A stretch of DNA of 64,000 nt from Chloroflexi bacterium HGW-Chloroflexi-4 (lineage in GTDB: Bacteria; Chloroflexota; Anaerolineae; Anaerolineales; Anaerolineaceae). Made by a program: the position numbers and the translations under genes. Position 1 is the first letter of the stretch, and each line of letters begins with the position of its first letter. Under the pieces are notes generated by a model. It worked only from the letters and a program-made list of their open reading frames with translations, was not told the origin of the DNA and made no database searches. This document shows, piece after piece, positions 46,162-55,208 of this stretch. The stretch spans positions 1 through 64,000 of the forward strand of contig PHBW01000019.1 of NCBI GenBank assembly GCA_002840715.1, read 5' to 3'.

Positions 46162-46941
46162 TTAGTTTTTCGGTGAAATGGTTACCTTGCGGTAGGGTTC
46201 ATCACCCATACTTTCGGTTATCACCTCAGCGTGATTTCGCAACTCGAGATGGATGACTCGTCTTTCATTGGCTGGCATCGGTTCGAGAACTTGTCGTCTA
46301 CCGGTTTGCACAGCCTGTTCAGCCATCTTGCGGCCTAATTGCCTGAGTTGACGGTCTCGGCGCTTGCGATAGCCCTGAACATCAATCATCATTGGAACCC
46401 AACGGCCCAATTCTTTGCTGACAATCAGACTGGAAATGTATTGAAGTGCATTTAACGTTTCAGACCTTCTGCCAATTAAGATACTCAAATCATTGCCCTG
46501 GATATCGATTAGAATAATTCGTTCATCTCTCTCGTCTTCAGGAGCAATATAACATGGTTCAACAACGGCCTTCACGCGCATCCGCTCTAATAGTTCAACC
46601 ACTACTGTCTTTGAGACTTTAAGTGCCTGTTTTTCGTCTTCTGATAATGCATCAGCATCAATGCTTTTTGCTTCGCGATATTCTACCATCTCTCCAACAG
46701 GGGCTGAAGAGTTGCTTGATCCTTTTTGAGGTTTTGATTCTGACACTTTTTCAGGTTCTGCTTTGATGGTCAAGCGTACACGCGATTGCCGTCCACCAAT
46801 TCCTAATAACCCGCGAGACCCTGCATCCAGTATTTCAACATCTACCATGTCTTCATTGATTCCCAATTGTTTTAATCCATTGGCAATGGCTTCATCAGTA
46901 GTAGGTGCAATTACTTCAAGAGTAGTTTTTTCCTGGGGCAT
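46162..46941 (-). CDS. jag: Jag/KhpB RNA-binding protein
   Basis: A 259-residue protein with an N-terminal Jag domain (about 7-57, including GSRGLLGIGGRQSRVRL), a KH domain (about 110-185, GNDLSILIGRRSETLNALQYI) and a C-terminal R3H domain (about 195-255, NERRVIHLELRNHAEV). KhpB binds RNA and in firmicutes affects cell division and elongation. It closes the rpmH-rnpA-yidD-yidC-jag cluster, its usual place. Confidence 0.95.
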   Translation of the reverse strand: MPQEKTTLEVIAPTTDEAIANGLKQLGINEDMVDVEILDAGSRGLLGIGGRQSRVRLTIKAEPEKVSESKPQKGSSNSSAPVGEMVEYREAKSIDADALSEDEKQALKVSKTVVVELLERMRVKAVVEPCYIAPEDERDERIILIDIQGNDLSILIGRRSETLNALQYISSLIVSKELGRWVPMMIDVQGYRKRRDRQLRQLGRKMAEQAVQTGRRQVLEPMPANERRVIHLELRNHAEVITESMGDEPYRKVTISPKN

Positions 46942-46964
46942 TTTTTTGTCTCGATTCTCTGCTA

Positions 46965-47750
46965 TCAGGGTTTTTTAATTTCTGTTTTCTTTAGCCATGG
47001 GAAGATGTTTCCCCAATAAATTTTACCAGTAATTGCGTATTGTAAGATTTGAATCACATTTGACACAACAAAGTATAGCGCCAAACCTGCTGAAAGGGTA
47101 TAGGATAACCAACCCATTAGTATCGGCATATATAGATTCATCATCTTGGTCATCATTGCACCCTGGTCATTTGCACCAGGTTGAGGAGGCGGTGCAATAA
47201 CCTTGGATGAGATAAAGGTTGTAATAACAACGACAATGGTCAAAATCGGAATTCCAAAACTGATGCCTGGAATGTAAAGTCGTTCCGGTTGTCCTAACTC
47301 CATCCATAAAAATTGAGTGTTTAGAGGAATCAACTCTGGAATATTGAGGAAACCGGGATAAATGTGCCTGGTCAATTTCAAAAGGTCCAAGGGCGCTGAT
47401 GCAATACTTTGGATCAATGCCTGGTAAAGACCAATGATGATCGGAAACTGGAGCAAAGTTGGCAAACAAGAAGAAAGAGGATTGATCTTCAACTCTTGAT
47501 AGAGTTTCATCTGTTCCTGGGCTAATTTTTCTTTATCGCCCTTATATTTCTCTTGAATATCCAGGTAACGCTTGTTCTTTTGCAACTCTTGCATCGCCTG
47601 GGCACCTTTGATCTGCTTGGCAGTCAATGGGTACAAAATAACTCTGGTCAATGTGGTAAACAGAATGATGGCAACACCAAAGTTGCCTACCATCATGTAG
47701 ATCCACAGAAGCAGATTAATAAACGGTTTGATAATAATGGTATCCCACAT
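46965..47750 (-). CDS. yidC: membrane protein insertase YidC/Oxa1
   Basis: A 261-residue protein with about five membrane helices and no large periplasmic domain, as in monoderm SpoIIIJ. GVAIILFTTLTRVILYPLTA, the cytoplasmic LAQEQMKLYQELKINPLSSC, and the late GLALYFVVSNVIQILQY are family hallmarks. It inserts membrane proteins alone or with SecYEG. No lipobox is seen at the N-terminus. jag follows after 23 bases. Confidence 0.95.
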   Translation of the reverse strand: MWDTIIIKPFINLLLWIYMMVGNFGVAIILFTTLTRVILYPLTAKQIKGAQAMQELQKNKRYLDIQEKYKGDKEKLAQEQMKLYQELKINPLSSCLPTLLQFPIIIGLYQALIQSIASAPLDLLKLTRHIYPGFLNIPELIPLNTQFLWMELGQPERLYIPGISFGIPILTIVVVITTFISSKVIAPPPQPGANDQGAMMTKMMNLYMPILMGWLSYTLSAGLALYFVVSNVIQILQYAITGKIYWGNIFPWLKKTEIKKP

Positions 47751-47793
47751 GGTTTATGCCATCCTTATTTCTTGGAGGTGGTGTAAACCCAGC

Positions 47794-48738
47794 TTAGATC
47801 GATCCGCCAACGGTTTTGGTTCCGAGATTCGAACCATCCAAACCGATGGTGATAATATCACCATTCTCTTTGCCAAATACGATGCCGTCAGTTACGACAA
47901 CACCGGCGCCGATAATTCCTGATTCTACATTGATGGCTTCCACAACCGAGCCGTCAGCAGCGTTAAGAATATTGATGATGCCAGTCTGGTCACCAAAATA
48001 CAATTGGTCATCGACTAAATTTGAGGCTGCCCACACTCCACCTGCCACTTTGGTTTCCCAAAGGACGGTTCCTCTTTCGCTGTCAACAGCGAAAAAATCA
48101 CCATCAAGGTTGCCGATATAAATAACGCCATCTACCAACGTTGGGCGTGCAACCAAAGAAGCTTTTAGATCAGTTTTCCATTTTTGAACACCGGTAGCAA
48201 GATCAACAGCGTAAAGGTAATGATCAAAATTGGGGGCATAAACAAATTCACCATCACTGGCTGGTTGAGCCCAGAAAGCATTATCTGCAGCAAATGCCCA
48301 TAACTTTGTGCCGTCGAGGTCTAAAGCATAAAGAGAATTGTCTGCATTTGGAGCGACAATCGTTTCACCAACGACCAAAGGTGAATCAATGTATTTGCCC
48401 TTTGCACCGGCAAACTGCCAATTTTGGGTGACGCCGTCGCGGCTGTTAATGCTGGTCAAAAGGTTGGCTGCATCAGCAATGATGAGCTGCTCACCCACAA
48501 GCACCGGAGCTGCGAGAAAAGATCTCGTCGCAACTGCTTTTTCTGGATAGGACCAAATATTGGCTCCGTTATCCAGCCTTAATGCAACAATTTGCATGCC
48601 ATCAGCAAAATAGACTGCTGAATCTGTAACCGTTGCCCCACCCCAACTGGTGGCAGTGGAACTTCCACCTGTACAAGAGGTTAAGGTGATGGCTAAAACC
48701 GATATTGCTACAAGAATAGTCAGTATTTTATTTTTCAT
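47794..48738 (-). CDS. PQQ-like beta-propeller lipoprotein inside the yidC operon
   Basis: A 314-residue exported protein. The signal peptide ends with the lipobox LTSC (about residues 19-22). The mature part is made of about seven PQQ-like propeller blades such as VYFADGMQIVALRLDNGANI, SLYALDLDGTKLW and HYLYAVDLATGVQKWKTD. The fold recalls BamB, but this organism seems to lack an outer membrane, so BamB function is unlikely. It sits between yidD and yidC, which is not a usual member of this cluster. A chaperone or assembly role with YidC is possible from position only. Confidence 0.85.
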   Translation of the reverse strand: MKNKILTILVAISVLAITLTSCTGGSSTATSWGGATVTDSAVYFADGMQIVALRLDNGANIWSYPEKAVATRSFLAAPVLVGEQLIIADAANLLTSINSRDGVTQNWQFAGAKGKYIDSPLVVGETIVAPNADNSLYALDLDGTKLWAFAADNAFWAQPASDGEFVYAPNFDHYLYAVDLATGVQKWKTDLKASLVARPTLVDGVIYIGNLDGDFFAVDSERGTVLWETKVAGGVWAASNLVDDQLYFGDQTGIINILNAADGSVVEAINVESGIIGAGVVVTDGIVFGKENGDIITIGLDGSNLGTKTVGGSI

Positions 48739-48796
48739 TCTTTAACTTTCCCTTTAATAATTGGGGTCTTTTCATAATTATCCAGGATAATTTCGT

Positions 48797-49084
48797 TTAA
48801 GGCACCGGGTCAAATCCACCGGGATTGTAGGGGTTGCAACGCAATATACGCCAAATTGCCATTCCAGTACCCTTAAAGGCACCGTATTTGTAAATTGCCT
48901 GATATCCATAATGTGAGCAGGTCGGATAAAATCGGCAAGTATCCGATGGTAAAGCAGGTGAGATCGCCTTCTGGTATCCCCGGATCAACCCTAAAAGAAT
49001 AAATCTGGGAATGTTTCCAATTTTGAATGGTAAATCTCGTAAACGAGGTTCTACAACCTCAACTTGCTGGTCTTCCTGCATCAT
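48797..49084 (-). CDS. yidD: membrane protein insertion efficiency factor YidD
   Basis: A 95-residue Yid[36 protein letters not shown] and [15 protein letters not shown] are the diagnostic blocks, including the conserved cysteines. It associates with the inner membrane and aids YidC. The start lies 26 bases inside the rnpA gene, a common arrangement. It has a longer acidic N-terminus than usual. Confidence 0.95.
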   Translation of the reverse strand: MMQEDQQVEVVEPRLRDLPFKIGNIPRFILLGLIRGYQKAISPALPSDTCRFYPTCSHYGYQAIYKYGAFKGTGMAIWRILRCNPYNPGGFDPVP

Positions 49085-49427
49085 AATTATCCGAACCGAT
49101 CAATTCCGCTCTATTCAATAACTGCTTCACCGCATTTTTAAGGTCAATGGTGGTCGCATTATTAATAGGTTCGCGGGCAATTACCAATATATCTGAAGGT
49201 TTTACCAATAACGGGAGGAATTCTGAAAACGTGGCTCTTAACCGACGCTTGGCGCGATTTCTGACAACCGCATTTCCAATTTTTTTTCCTGTAATAATCC
49301 CAGCCCGCGAATTTTCAACTTCACCTTGAGCTACCTTTAACACTGCAAGCGGGTGCGTATAAGTTTTGCCTAAATGACGCACCCGCTTGAAATCAATCGC
49401 TCGGGTAATTCGAAACTTGGGTTTCAC
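49059..49427 (-). CDS. rnpA: ribonuclease P protein component
   Basis: A 122-residue RnpA. The family motif [14 protein letters not shown] (RNR loop) and the N-terminal [14 protein letters not shown] region are intact. It binds the RNase P RNA and helps tRNA 5' maturation. The start is GTG 49427. It follows rpmH after 75 bases, the universal order. Confidence 0.94.
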   Translation of the reverse strand: MKPKFRITRAIDFKRVRHLGKTYTHPLAVLKVAQGEVENSRAGIITGKKIGNAVVRNRAKRRLRATFSEFLPLLVKPSDILVIAREPINNATTIDLKNAVKQLLNRAELIGSDNYDAGRPAS

Positions 49428-49502
49428 CCATCAACCTGCCTTCTCTCTTCTGCAACATAAACGACCAGAAACGAGTTCAAGGCTAGCCTAAATGGTCCGA
49501 TA

Positions 49503-49673
49503 TTACCAAGGAATCCTTTTTACATGGTTATTCATCGTAACCGTTAACTTGTGACGGCCTTTTGCACGGCGTCGTTTTAACACTTCTCGTCCATCGGCTG
49601 TCGCCATACGAGATCGAAATCCATGTACACGTAAGCGGCGGCGAATTCTCGGTTGGTAAGTCCTTTTGGTCAT
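49503..49673 (-). CDS. rpmH: 50S ribosomal protein L34
   Basis: A 56-residue basic protein beginning [13 protein letters not shown] and containing [14 protein letters not shown] and [13 protein letters not shown], the complete L34 signature. The C-terminus is about ten residues longer than the usual 44-46. GAGAGG precedes the ATG. It heads the rpmH-rnpA-yidD-PQQ-yidC-jag operon under a strong promoter. Confidence 0.97.
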   Translation of the reverse strand: MTKRTYQPRIRRRLRVHGFRSRMATADGREVLKRRRAKGRHKLTVTMNNHVKRIPW

Positions 49674-49717
49674 GCTGTGTTCCTCTCAATCACTGACTTT
49701 TTTGAATGCAAGGTTGA

Positions 49718-49746
49718 ATTATACCTTAACGTTTCGACTTGGTCAA
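49718..49746 (-). promoter_or_regulatory. promoter of the rpmH operon
   Basis: Minus strand: TTGACC (49746-49741), 17-base spacer, TATAAT (49723-49718). One of the best promoters in the window. Confidence 0.8.
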
Positions 49747-49758
49747 AGATAATTTATG

Positions 49759-50427
49759 CTATTCTGAGATTCCCAAAATGCCGGCCAGTTGGCGCGCGCC
49801 TTCTGCGTCAGTTATTGCAAGAACTTCATCTTCGATTTGGAGCGTGGTAACGCCCCGCGGTAACACAATCTCACCTTTGCGGATGATAGCTGCGACGACA
49901 CAATTCGTTGGCAAATTCAAATCTTTTATAGCCAAACCACAAACTTTGGACCCAGCGGGGATCTTTTCTTCTACAAGTGAATAACGCCCGCGTTTCAATT
50001 TAAGCAGGGTCATCATATCACCCAACGACATTTCTTCTTGAATCAATCGTGAAAGAATGTCTGCCTGGTTGACGGCAACATCCACATGAAACTTGGAGTC
50101 AAAAAGCCAAGCATCTCGAGGATTATTAACCCGGGCAATAGTTCGATTAATCTTATAGCGTTCCTTTACCAAGAAACACAAGCTTAAGTTCTCGGCATCT
50201 GAAGTGCTGGTTGCCGCAAAAACCTGGGCATCTTTGATACCAGCTTGTTCCAAGACCTGGGTATCCAGCGCATTTCCCGGATAGATCACTTCAGTTGGAA
50301 GTTCTTTGTGAATTCGAGCCAATACTTCTTTTCGATGTTCTACCACATGCACTGTATGGTTTTCACTTAATAAAGACCGTGCCAATTGTGCACCGGTTCT
50401 TCCGCCGCCTGCAATAATCACAAACAT
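49759..50427 (-). CDS. TrkA/KtrA-type potassium-transport regulator (second copy)
   Basis: A 222-residue protein with an RCK_N Rossmann domain (FVIIAGGGRTGAQLARSL) and an RCK_C domain (about 140-220, IPAGSKVCGLAIKDLNLP). Such proteins bind nucleotides (NAD(H), ATP/ADP or c-di-AMP in RCK_C) and gate potassium channels or carriers. ATG 50427 follows the stop of the first TrkA gene by one base; the longer frame to 50463 is rejected as it overlaps that gene. Confidence 0.9.
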   Translation of the reverse strand: MFVIIAGGGRTGAQLARSLLSENHTVHVVEHRKEVLARIHKELPTEVIYPGNALDTQVLEQAGIKDAQVFAATSTSDAENLSLCFLVKERYKINRTIARVNNPRDAWLFDSKFHVDVAVNQADILSRLIQEEMSLGDMMTLLKLKRGRYSLVEEKIPAGSKVCGLAIKDLNLPTNCVVAAIIRKGEIVLPRGVTTLQIEDEVLAITDAEGARQLAGILGISE

Positions 50428-50428
50428 A

Positions 50429-51091
50429 TTAACCTGCCTTCTTTCCCTCGCGCAAATTAGCACGTGTTTCGTTTATCCCATCAAAAGTAGCGGCCACATT
50501 CAACAAATCACCAGCCCGCAATTCAGTATCGAACTCTGGCAAAAATGCCCGGCCTGCTCTTGTAATGGAAAGTGGCTTGCAGGTTGTACATCTGATTAAA
50601 TCCGAGATTTTCTTGCCCTCATATCCAGAAGGGATGACCAGTTCGTAAACTTCTACTTCACCGTTTCCGGCAGAAAATACCGTTCTAAAATCGCCATCAG
50701 TCATCAACTCTTCAATTCTCTGAGCTCCCCAACTGGTTGAGCTCACCACTTGAATATCGAGTGCTTCAAATAACGCTCTCAAATGCGGATCATAATTTCG
50801 CGCAATAATATTGGAAACGTTGTACTCCACCTTGGCGACATGGGCAACCACGGCATTAAGTGCATCATTATTAGTGACTGCGGCTAAAGCATCACAATTA
50901 GCCAGGCCAGCCCGAGTTAGCACATCATGATTAAGTGCGTCGCCTTCATGCAGCCGACCTTGAAAATCCGCAGGTAAATTATTAAACGATAATGGATTGT
51001 CATCTACCACTGAAACTTCATGACCTCGCTTGTAAAGACTATAAGCCAGGGTTGCTCCAATTCGTCCACATCCAACAACAATAGTTTTCAT
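50429..51091 (-). CDS. TrkA/KtrA-type potassium-transport regulator (first copy)
   Basis: A 220-residue protein: RCK_N with TIVVGCGRIGATLAYSL and the acidic loop VVDDNP, then RCK_C (about 135-215) with IPSGYEGKKISDLIRCTT. It is a diverged paralogue of the next gene, and the two may form a heteromeric ring. ATG 51091 is preferred (AGGAC upstream); the earlier start would overlap the transporter gene. Confidence 0.9.
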   Translation of the reverse strand: MKTIVVGCGRIGATLAYSLYKRGHEVSVVDDNPLSFNNLPADFQGRLHEGDALNHDVLTRAGLANCDALAAVTNNDALNAVVAHVAKVEYNVSNIIARNYDPHLRALFEALDIQVVSSTSWGAQRIEELMTDGDFRTVFSAGNGEVEVYELVIPSGYEGKKISDLIRCTTCKPLSITRAGRAFLPEFDTELRAGDLLNVAATFDGINETRANLREGKKAG

Positions 51092-51110
51092 TTGTCCTCG
51101 ATAATCCTTA

Positions 51111-53057
51111 TCAATCAACTTGATAGGGTACTTCCATAATCACAATATCTTTTCGATAAAGTAAGACTCTTCTAAGAGTATCTGCCGTATTTGTGTGCAG
51201 CCACCCATTCCAAAAGTGCCTTGGAATAAACTGGGGAACGACGATACTGATAATCTCATTAGGTGCTTTGGATTCATCCAATTCTTCAATATATTCTAAT
51301 AAAGGTTCAACAAACAGGCGATAAGGTGAATCAAGCATCACCAAGCGATAGCCATCTCCCCAAACTTCCCATTTTTCTTGTACTTTTTTGGATTCAATCG
51401 GATCGATAGAAACGTGGACTGCAGTAATGTCATCAGATAGTGTTTTAGCATATCTTAACGCTGCCAAAGTACTTTTGTGAACGCCGCCGATCGGCATGAT
51501 CACCCGCTGACGAACGATCCGGTTTTGAGCACTGAAATTCTCGAGCGAGAGGTCTGCTGCAATTTTTGAATAATGCTTATGAATTGATGAGAATATCAGC
51601 ACCAGGACGGGAATTAATAAAATAACAAACCAAGCGCCATCCATGAATTTGGTGATGCCAAACACCACCATGACCACCGCGGTCATCACCGCTCCGATGC
51701 TGTTGGCTATCAATTTAAATTTCCACAGCTTGTCGTAAACGAGCGTGGAACCTTTTTCGACGATTTTCTCATCCGGTTTGAGCTTGCCGGTTTTCCACCA
51801 GCGGCGTGCCATGCCCGTTTGAGAAAAAGTAAAGGATAAAAATACACCCACTGCATACAATGGAATCAGTCTTGAAACGCTGGCTTGAAAACCAATGATC
51901 AAGAAAATTGCGATCAATGCCAGTGCCACAATGCCTCTTGAGAAGACTAAACGACTTCCCCGATAGGTCAGTTGACGTGGAAGATATCCATCGGCGGCAG
52001 CAATTGCACCAAGGCGAGGAAAATCCGCAAATGCTGTGTTGGCCGCCATTACCAGAATGATGGTTGTGGCGCTAATGGTTCCAATGTATAGAATGCCGCG
52101 ATTTTCAAAGATTGTGCGGGCCAACTGCGAAATGAGTGTCTCTTCTTCTGAAGGAAGAACTCCCACATGATTTGCCAGAAATGTGATCGCGAGCATCATT
52201 GACCCCAAGATGACAGACATGATAATTAGGGTCGTACCTGCATTTTTTGAGCGGGGTTCTTTAAAAGCTGTAATACCATCTGAAATGGCTTCAACACCGG
52301 TTACTGCTGTCGTTCCACTGGCAAACGCTTTCAAAATTAAAAAGGCAGTGATGGGCTGAATTGAATTTTCAATTCCAACAATATCCATGGGAGGATTTTC
52401 CACCACGCCCAAAGTACCTAGCAAAAGTCTTACCAATCCGACGCCGATGGTAACATACATCATTAAGAGGAAAAAATAGGTTGGAATCGCAAAGGTGATC
52501 CCTGATTCTTTCACTCCCCTCAGATTGACAAGCATGATTACCAACACCATGGCAACAGCAATCCATACGCGATACTCGTAAAGCGTTGGAAAAGCCGAAA
52601 CGAGCTGAGCAGCACCAGATGAGATGGATACAGCTACGGTTAAGATGTAGTCTGTCAGCAACGCAGCCGCAGCCATTTGAGCTGGCACAGCGCCTAAATT
52701 ATCTCTGGCAACAATAAATGAACCGCCTCCATTTGGATAGGCATGCACGGTTTGTTCATACGAAATGATCAAGATTGCCAGGAGAACACAAATGCCTAAA
52801 GCAAGCGGCACGGATATATGAAAGGCTGTCACGCCGGCTGCGGCTAAAATCAATAACATTTCTTGAGGAGCATAAGCCACTGATGACATGGCGTCTGAAG
52901 AAAAAACAGCTAATCCAAGAAATTTACCAATCGTTTGATGAGGTGCATCGGCGGTTGAAAGCGGTCGGCCTATCAACATGTTTCGCCAATTTTTCCCGGG
53001 TTTATATTCTGTTGTTCTTTTGATAACTGTTACTTCATTATTTTCTTCAAAATCCAT
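51111..53057 (-). CDS. KimA-like APC-superfamily potassium transporter
   Basis: A 648-residue protein with 12 predicted helices (about residues 45-470) and a cytoplasmic C-terminal domain of about 160 residues. The N-terminal motif (IGRPLSTADA, then AVFSSDAMSSVAYAPQEML) closely recalls the KimA/YdaO family, c-di-AMP-controlled proton/potassium symporters. APC amino-acid permease is the alternative label, but two adjoining TrkA-type regulators argue for potassium. No ydaO riboswitch fits in the short leader. Confidence 0.85.
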   Translation of the reverse strand: MDFEENNEVTVIKRTTEYKPGKNWRNMLIGRPLSTADAPHQTIGKFLGLAVFSSDAMSSVAYAPQEMLLILAAAGVTAFHISVPLALGICVLLAILIISYEQTVHAYPNGGGSFIVARDNLGAVPAQMAAAALLTDYILTVAVSISSGAAQLVSAFPTLYEYRVWIAVAMVLVIMLVNLRGVKESGITFAIPTYFFLLMMYVTIGVGLVRLLLGTLGVVENPPMDIVGIENSIQPITAFLILKAFASGTTAVTGVEAISDGITAFKEPRSKNAGTTLIIMSVILGSMMLAITFLANHVGVLPSEEETLISQLARTIFENRGILYIGTISATTIILVMAANTAFADFPRLGAIAAADGYLPRQLTYRGSRLVFSRGIVALALIAIFLIIGFQASVSRLIPLYAVGVFLSFTFSQTGMARRWWKTGKLKPDEKIVEKGSTLVYDKLWKFKLIANSIGAVMTAVVMVVFGITKFMDGAWFVILLIPVLVLIFSSIHKHYSKIAADLSLENFSAQNRIVRQRVIMPIGGVHKSTLAALRYAKTLSDDITAVHVSIDPIESKKVQEKWEVWGDGYRLVMLDSPYRLFVEPLLEYIEELDESKAPNEIISIVVPQFIPRHFWNGWLHTNTADTLRRVLLYRKDIVIMEVPYQVD

Positions 53058-53097
53058 CGATATCTCTCAATCACCATTCAAACATACTTGCAAAGCA

Positions 53098-53130
53098 TGA
53101 GATTATACATCTCAGATCAAGGGTGGTCAA
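53098..53130 (-). promoter_or_regulatory. promoter of the KimA/TrkA operon with overlapping inverted repeat
   Basis: Minus strand: TTGACC (53130-53125), 17-base spacer, TATAAT (53107-53102). The inverted repeat TGAGAT-5-ATCTCA (53098-53114) covers the -10 and could be an operator. Confidence 0.7.
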
Positions 53131-53208
53131 TCATTTTCGCGAACTTACGCGCAATATAACACTTTAATTATAGATTCGTTTCCACATAAAACACCTTACA
53201 CCCGGTTG

Positions 53209-54492
53209 TCAGTCAAATTTGGAAATTTTTCCAATCAAGCTATCGTTCTTAATCGTTTCAATTCTGACCTTATCCAGTTTGTTCCACCGATTGGAATCAG
53301 CCAAAGCTTCAACCTTCATATAATAGTCAGCAAGTCCATGCAGGGTCCAACCTTTGTCACTTTGGACGCCAGACGCTTCCCATAGGACATCTACTTCACG
53401 ACCAATAAATGATGAGAGGTATTTTTCTTCTGACGCTTTGATGGCTGCGTTAATTATTTTTGCCCGCATTTTGGATGTTTTTCCATCCACTTGATTGGGG
53501 AATTTAGCTGCTGCGGTGCCATCACGCATGGAATAGCGGAAAACATGTCCTCCGCTGAACTGCATCTGATTTACAAAAGTCAGGCTTTCATCAAACTCAG
53601 CCTCGCTCTCCCCCGGAAAGCCCACAATGATATCTGTTGTGATCGATACCCCTGGAATATTCGATCTCACCATCGAAATCAGATCGGTGAAAGCTGCCGG
53701 GCTGGTGTGTCGAGCCATGCGTTTGAGTACTCCGGCCGAGCCGGATTGAAGAGGCAAATGCAGGTGAGGGCACAGACGCGGATCTTTCCATAACTCGAAA
53801 AACCTTTCGTCGAGATCCCAGGGTTCAATTGAAGATAATCTGATTCGTTCTATATGTGAGTGATTGAGTAGATAAGATAATAAATCAGTAATCGTTTCGT
53901 CATTATCGCCATCCCTGCCCCATGAACCAAGATGCACCCCGCTGAGCACAATTTCGCGTACACCGCCCCTTTCAGCTCGGAGGATATCTTCAAGTATTTC
54001 CTCTTTTGGAATGCTCTGCCCTTTACCACGGGCAACACGTGTGACGCAGAAAGTACAGAAGTTATCACATCCATCCTGAGCTTTAATAAACGCGCGCGTA
54101 TGGCTATGCACTCCCGGCAAAGGCTGTCGGGCAATTGGTTCAGTATCAAAATCAAGGAATTCTGATTCCACCACTTTTAATGGAAGATTCATTTTCTCCA
54201 AATTGGATATAACGTCGCTTACCCCCGGTAAATCCCTGGCTTTATCTGGCTCTAAGGTTGCCCAACATCCGGTGAGCACAATTCGCTGTGCCCCTGCCTG
54301 GTGAGCCTGTCTGGCTTTTTGACGTGAATCTGAAGTCGCTGCAGCGGTTACTGCACATGTGTTAACCACCACCAGGTCTGCATTTTCAGCCGTCTCTATC
54401 ACTTGGTGCCCTGCTGCCCTGAATTGTGCAGCCATATGTTCAATTTCAGCCTGGTTTAAGCGGCAGCCAACCGTATCAAAGAAGACCTTCAT
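53209..54492 (-). CDS. mtaB: tRNA methylthiotransferase MtaB
   Basis: A 427-residue radical SAM methylthiotransferase. The N-terminal UPF0004 domain provides three cysteines (VGCRLNQAE, NTCAV, TGCWA), the radical SAM cluster is CDNFCTFC in DGCDNFCTFCVTRVARG, and a C-terminal TRAM-like domain follows. It converts t6A37 to ms2t6A37 in tRNA. ATG 54492 lies eight bases past the lipoprotein stop, so it is likely coupled; the in-frame TTG at 54519 is less likely. Confidence 0.93.
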   Translation of the reverse strand: MKVFFDTVGCRLNQAEIEHMAAQFRAAGHQVIETAENADLVVVNTCAVTAAATSDSRQKARQAHQAGAQRIVLTGCWATLEPDKARDLPGVSDVISNLEKMNLPLKVVESEFLDFDTEPIARQPLPGVHSHTRAFIKAQDGCDNFCTFCVTRVARGKGQSIPKEEILEDILRAERGGVREIVLSGVHLGSWGRDGDNDETITDLLSYLLNHSHIERIRLSSIEPWDLDERFFELWKDPRLCPHLHLPLQSGSAGVLKRMARHTSPAAFTDLISMVRSNIPGVSITTDIIVGFPGESEAEFDESLTFVNQMQFSGGHVFRYSMRDGTAAAKFPNQVDGKTSKMRAKIINAAIKASEEKYLSSFIGREVDVLWEASGVQSDKGWTLHGLADYYMKVEALADSNRWNKLDKVRIETIKNDSLIGKISKFD

Positions 54493-54499
54493 TCGATAA

Positions 54500-55162
54500 T
54501 CAGGGTTGATAAATTTCAAGATTGTCGAACAACACCTTCACGCCTGGGTCGCTATAAGCACTGGCTATCAAGCCAATTTCGCCTTCGGTGAACGATGAAT
54601 CTTGAATTTGTGAAAGCAGTGTATCGTTAACTGATAGAGATAAAATATCACCCTGGCAAGTGGCGGTGATATGATTAACCACCCCGCCTTTACGGATGGC
54701 GTCGCTGTAATCCAGATTTCCTGTCTGATTCCCCATGACCATAACACCATCCAACACTTTGTAGATTCCAAAATAGCCGTCATGACTGATCACAAAAGCA
54801 TAGTAATTTTCAAAATCCTTGAATCGGCATAATACACCAAAATTATCATTGGCAGGACCTTCGAGAAGCACTGCATCGATTTCAATTCGTGAATCGTGAA
54901 ATATCTTGCCATCCACGGTAATAAATGAAAAATTGGGTGTGTTGACCTTTATCGTCATGCCTTCATATTCATAAGCAATCTCGCCACCGCTACGATCAAT
55001 CGTCCCCCAGCCGTTTGGAATGATTGAAAAATCATCTGAATCGAGTAATGTACCTGAAGGCAAATTGACTTGCTCTGTCGGCGATTTGTTAACCAGGGAA
55101 CAAGCACTGAGCGCAATAAGTCCAAGAAGCAAAATGGAAAACACAGTGATGGTTCGTTTCAT
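54500..55162 (-). CDS. lipoprotein with LamG-like domain
   Basis: A 220-residue lipoprotein. The lipobox is LSAC (about residues 18-21). The mature part starts DDFS and contains FGVLCRFKDFENYYAFVIS and GLIASAYSDPGVKVLFDNLE, typical of beta-sandwich (concanavalin-like, LamG) domains that bind sugars or surfaces. The function is unknown. Clear AGGAGG ribosome site and an extended -10 upstream. Confidence 0.8.
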   Translation of the reverse strand: MKRTITVFSILLLGLIALSACSLVNKSPTEQVNLPSGTLLDSDDFSIIPNGWGTIDRSGGEIAYEYEGMTIKVNTPNFSFITVDGKIFHDSRIEIDAVLLEGPANDNFGVLCRFKDFENYYAFVISHDGYFGIYKVLDGVMVMGNQTGNLDYSDAIRKGGVVNHITATCQGDILSLSVNDTLLSQIQDSSFTEGEIGLIASAYSDPGVKVLFDNLEIYQP

Positions 55163-55195
55163 ATTTGTTCCTCCTGGTGTGGTGATACTAAATCG

Positions 55196-55204
55196 ATTAT
55201 ACCA
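55196..55204 (-). promoter_or_regulatory. extended -10 promoter of the lipoprotein/mtaB pair
   Basis: Minus strand TGG-TATAAT (55204-55196), no good -35. The ATG is 34 bases downstream. Confidence 0.5.
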
Positions 55205-55208
55205 ATTC

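Noticed and set aside
47794-48738. Calling the propeller lipoprotein BamB
   Set aside because: No BAM complex or outer-membrane genes are seen; the fold alone does not justify the name.
53058-53208. ydaO-type c-di-AMP riboswitch before the KimA-like gene
   Set aside because: The mapped-looking promoter leaves a leader of about 40 bases, too short for this riboswitch.
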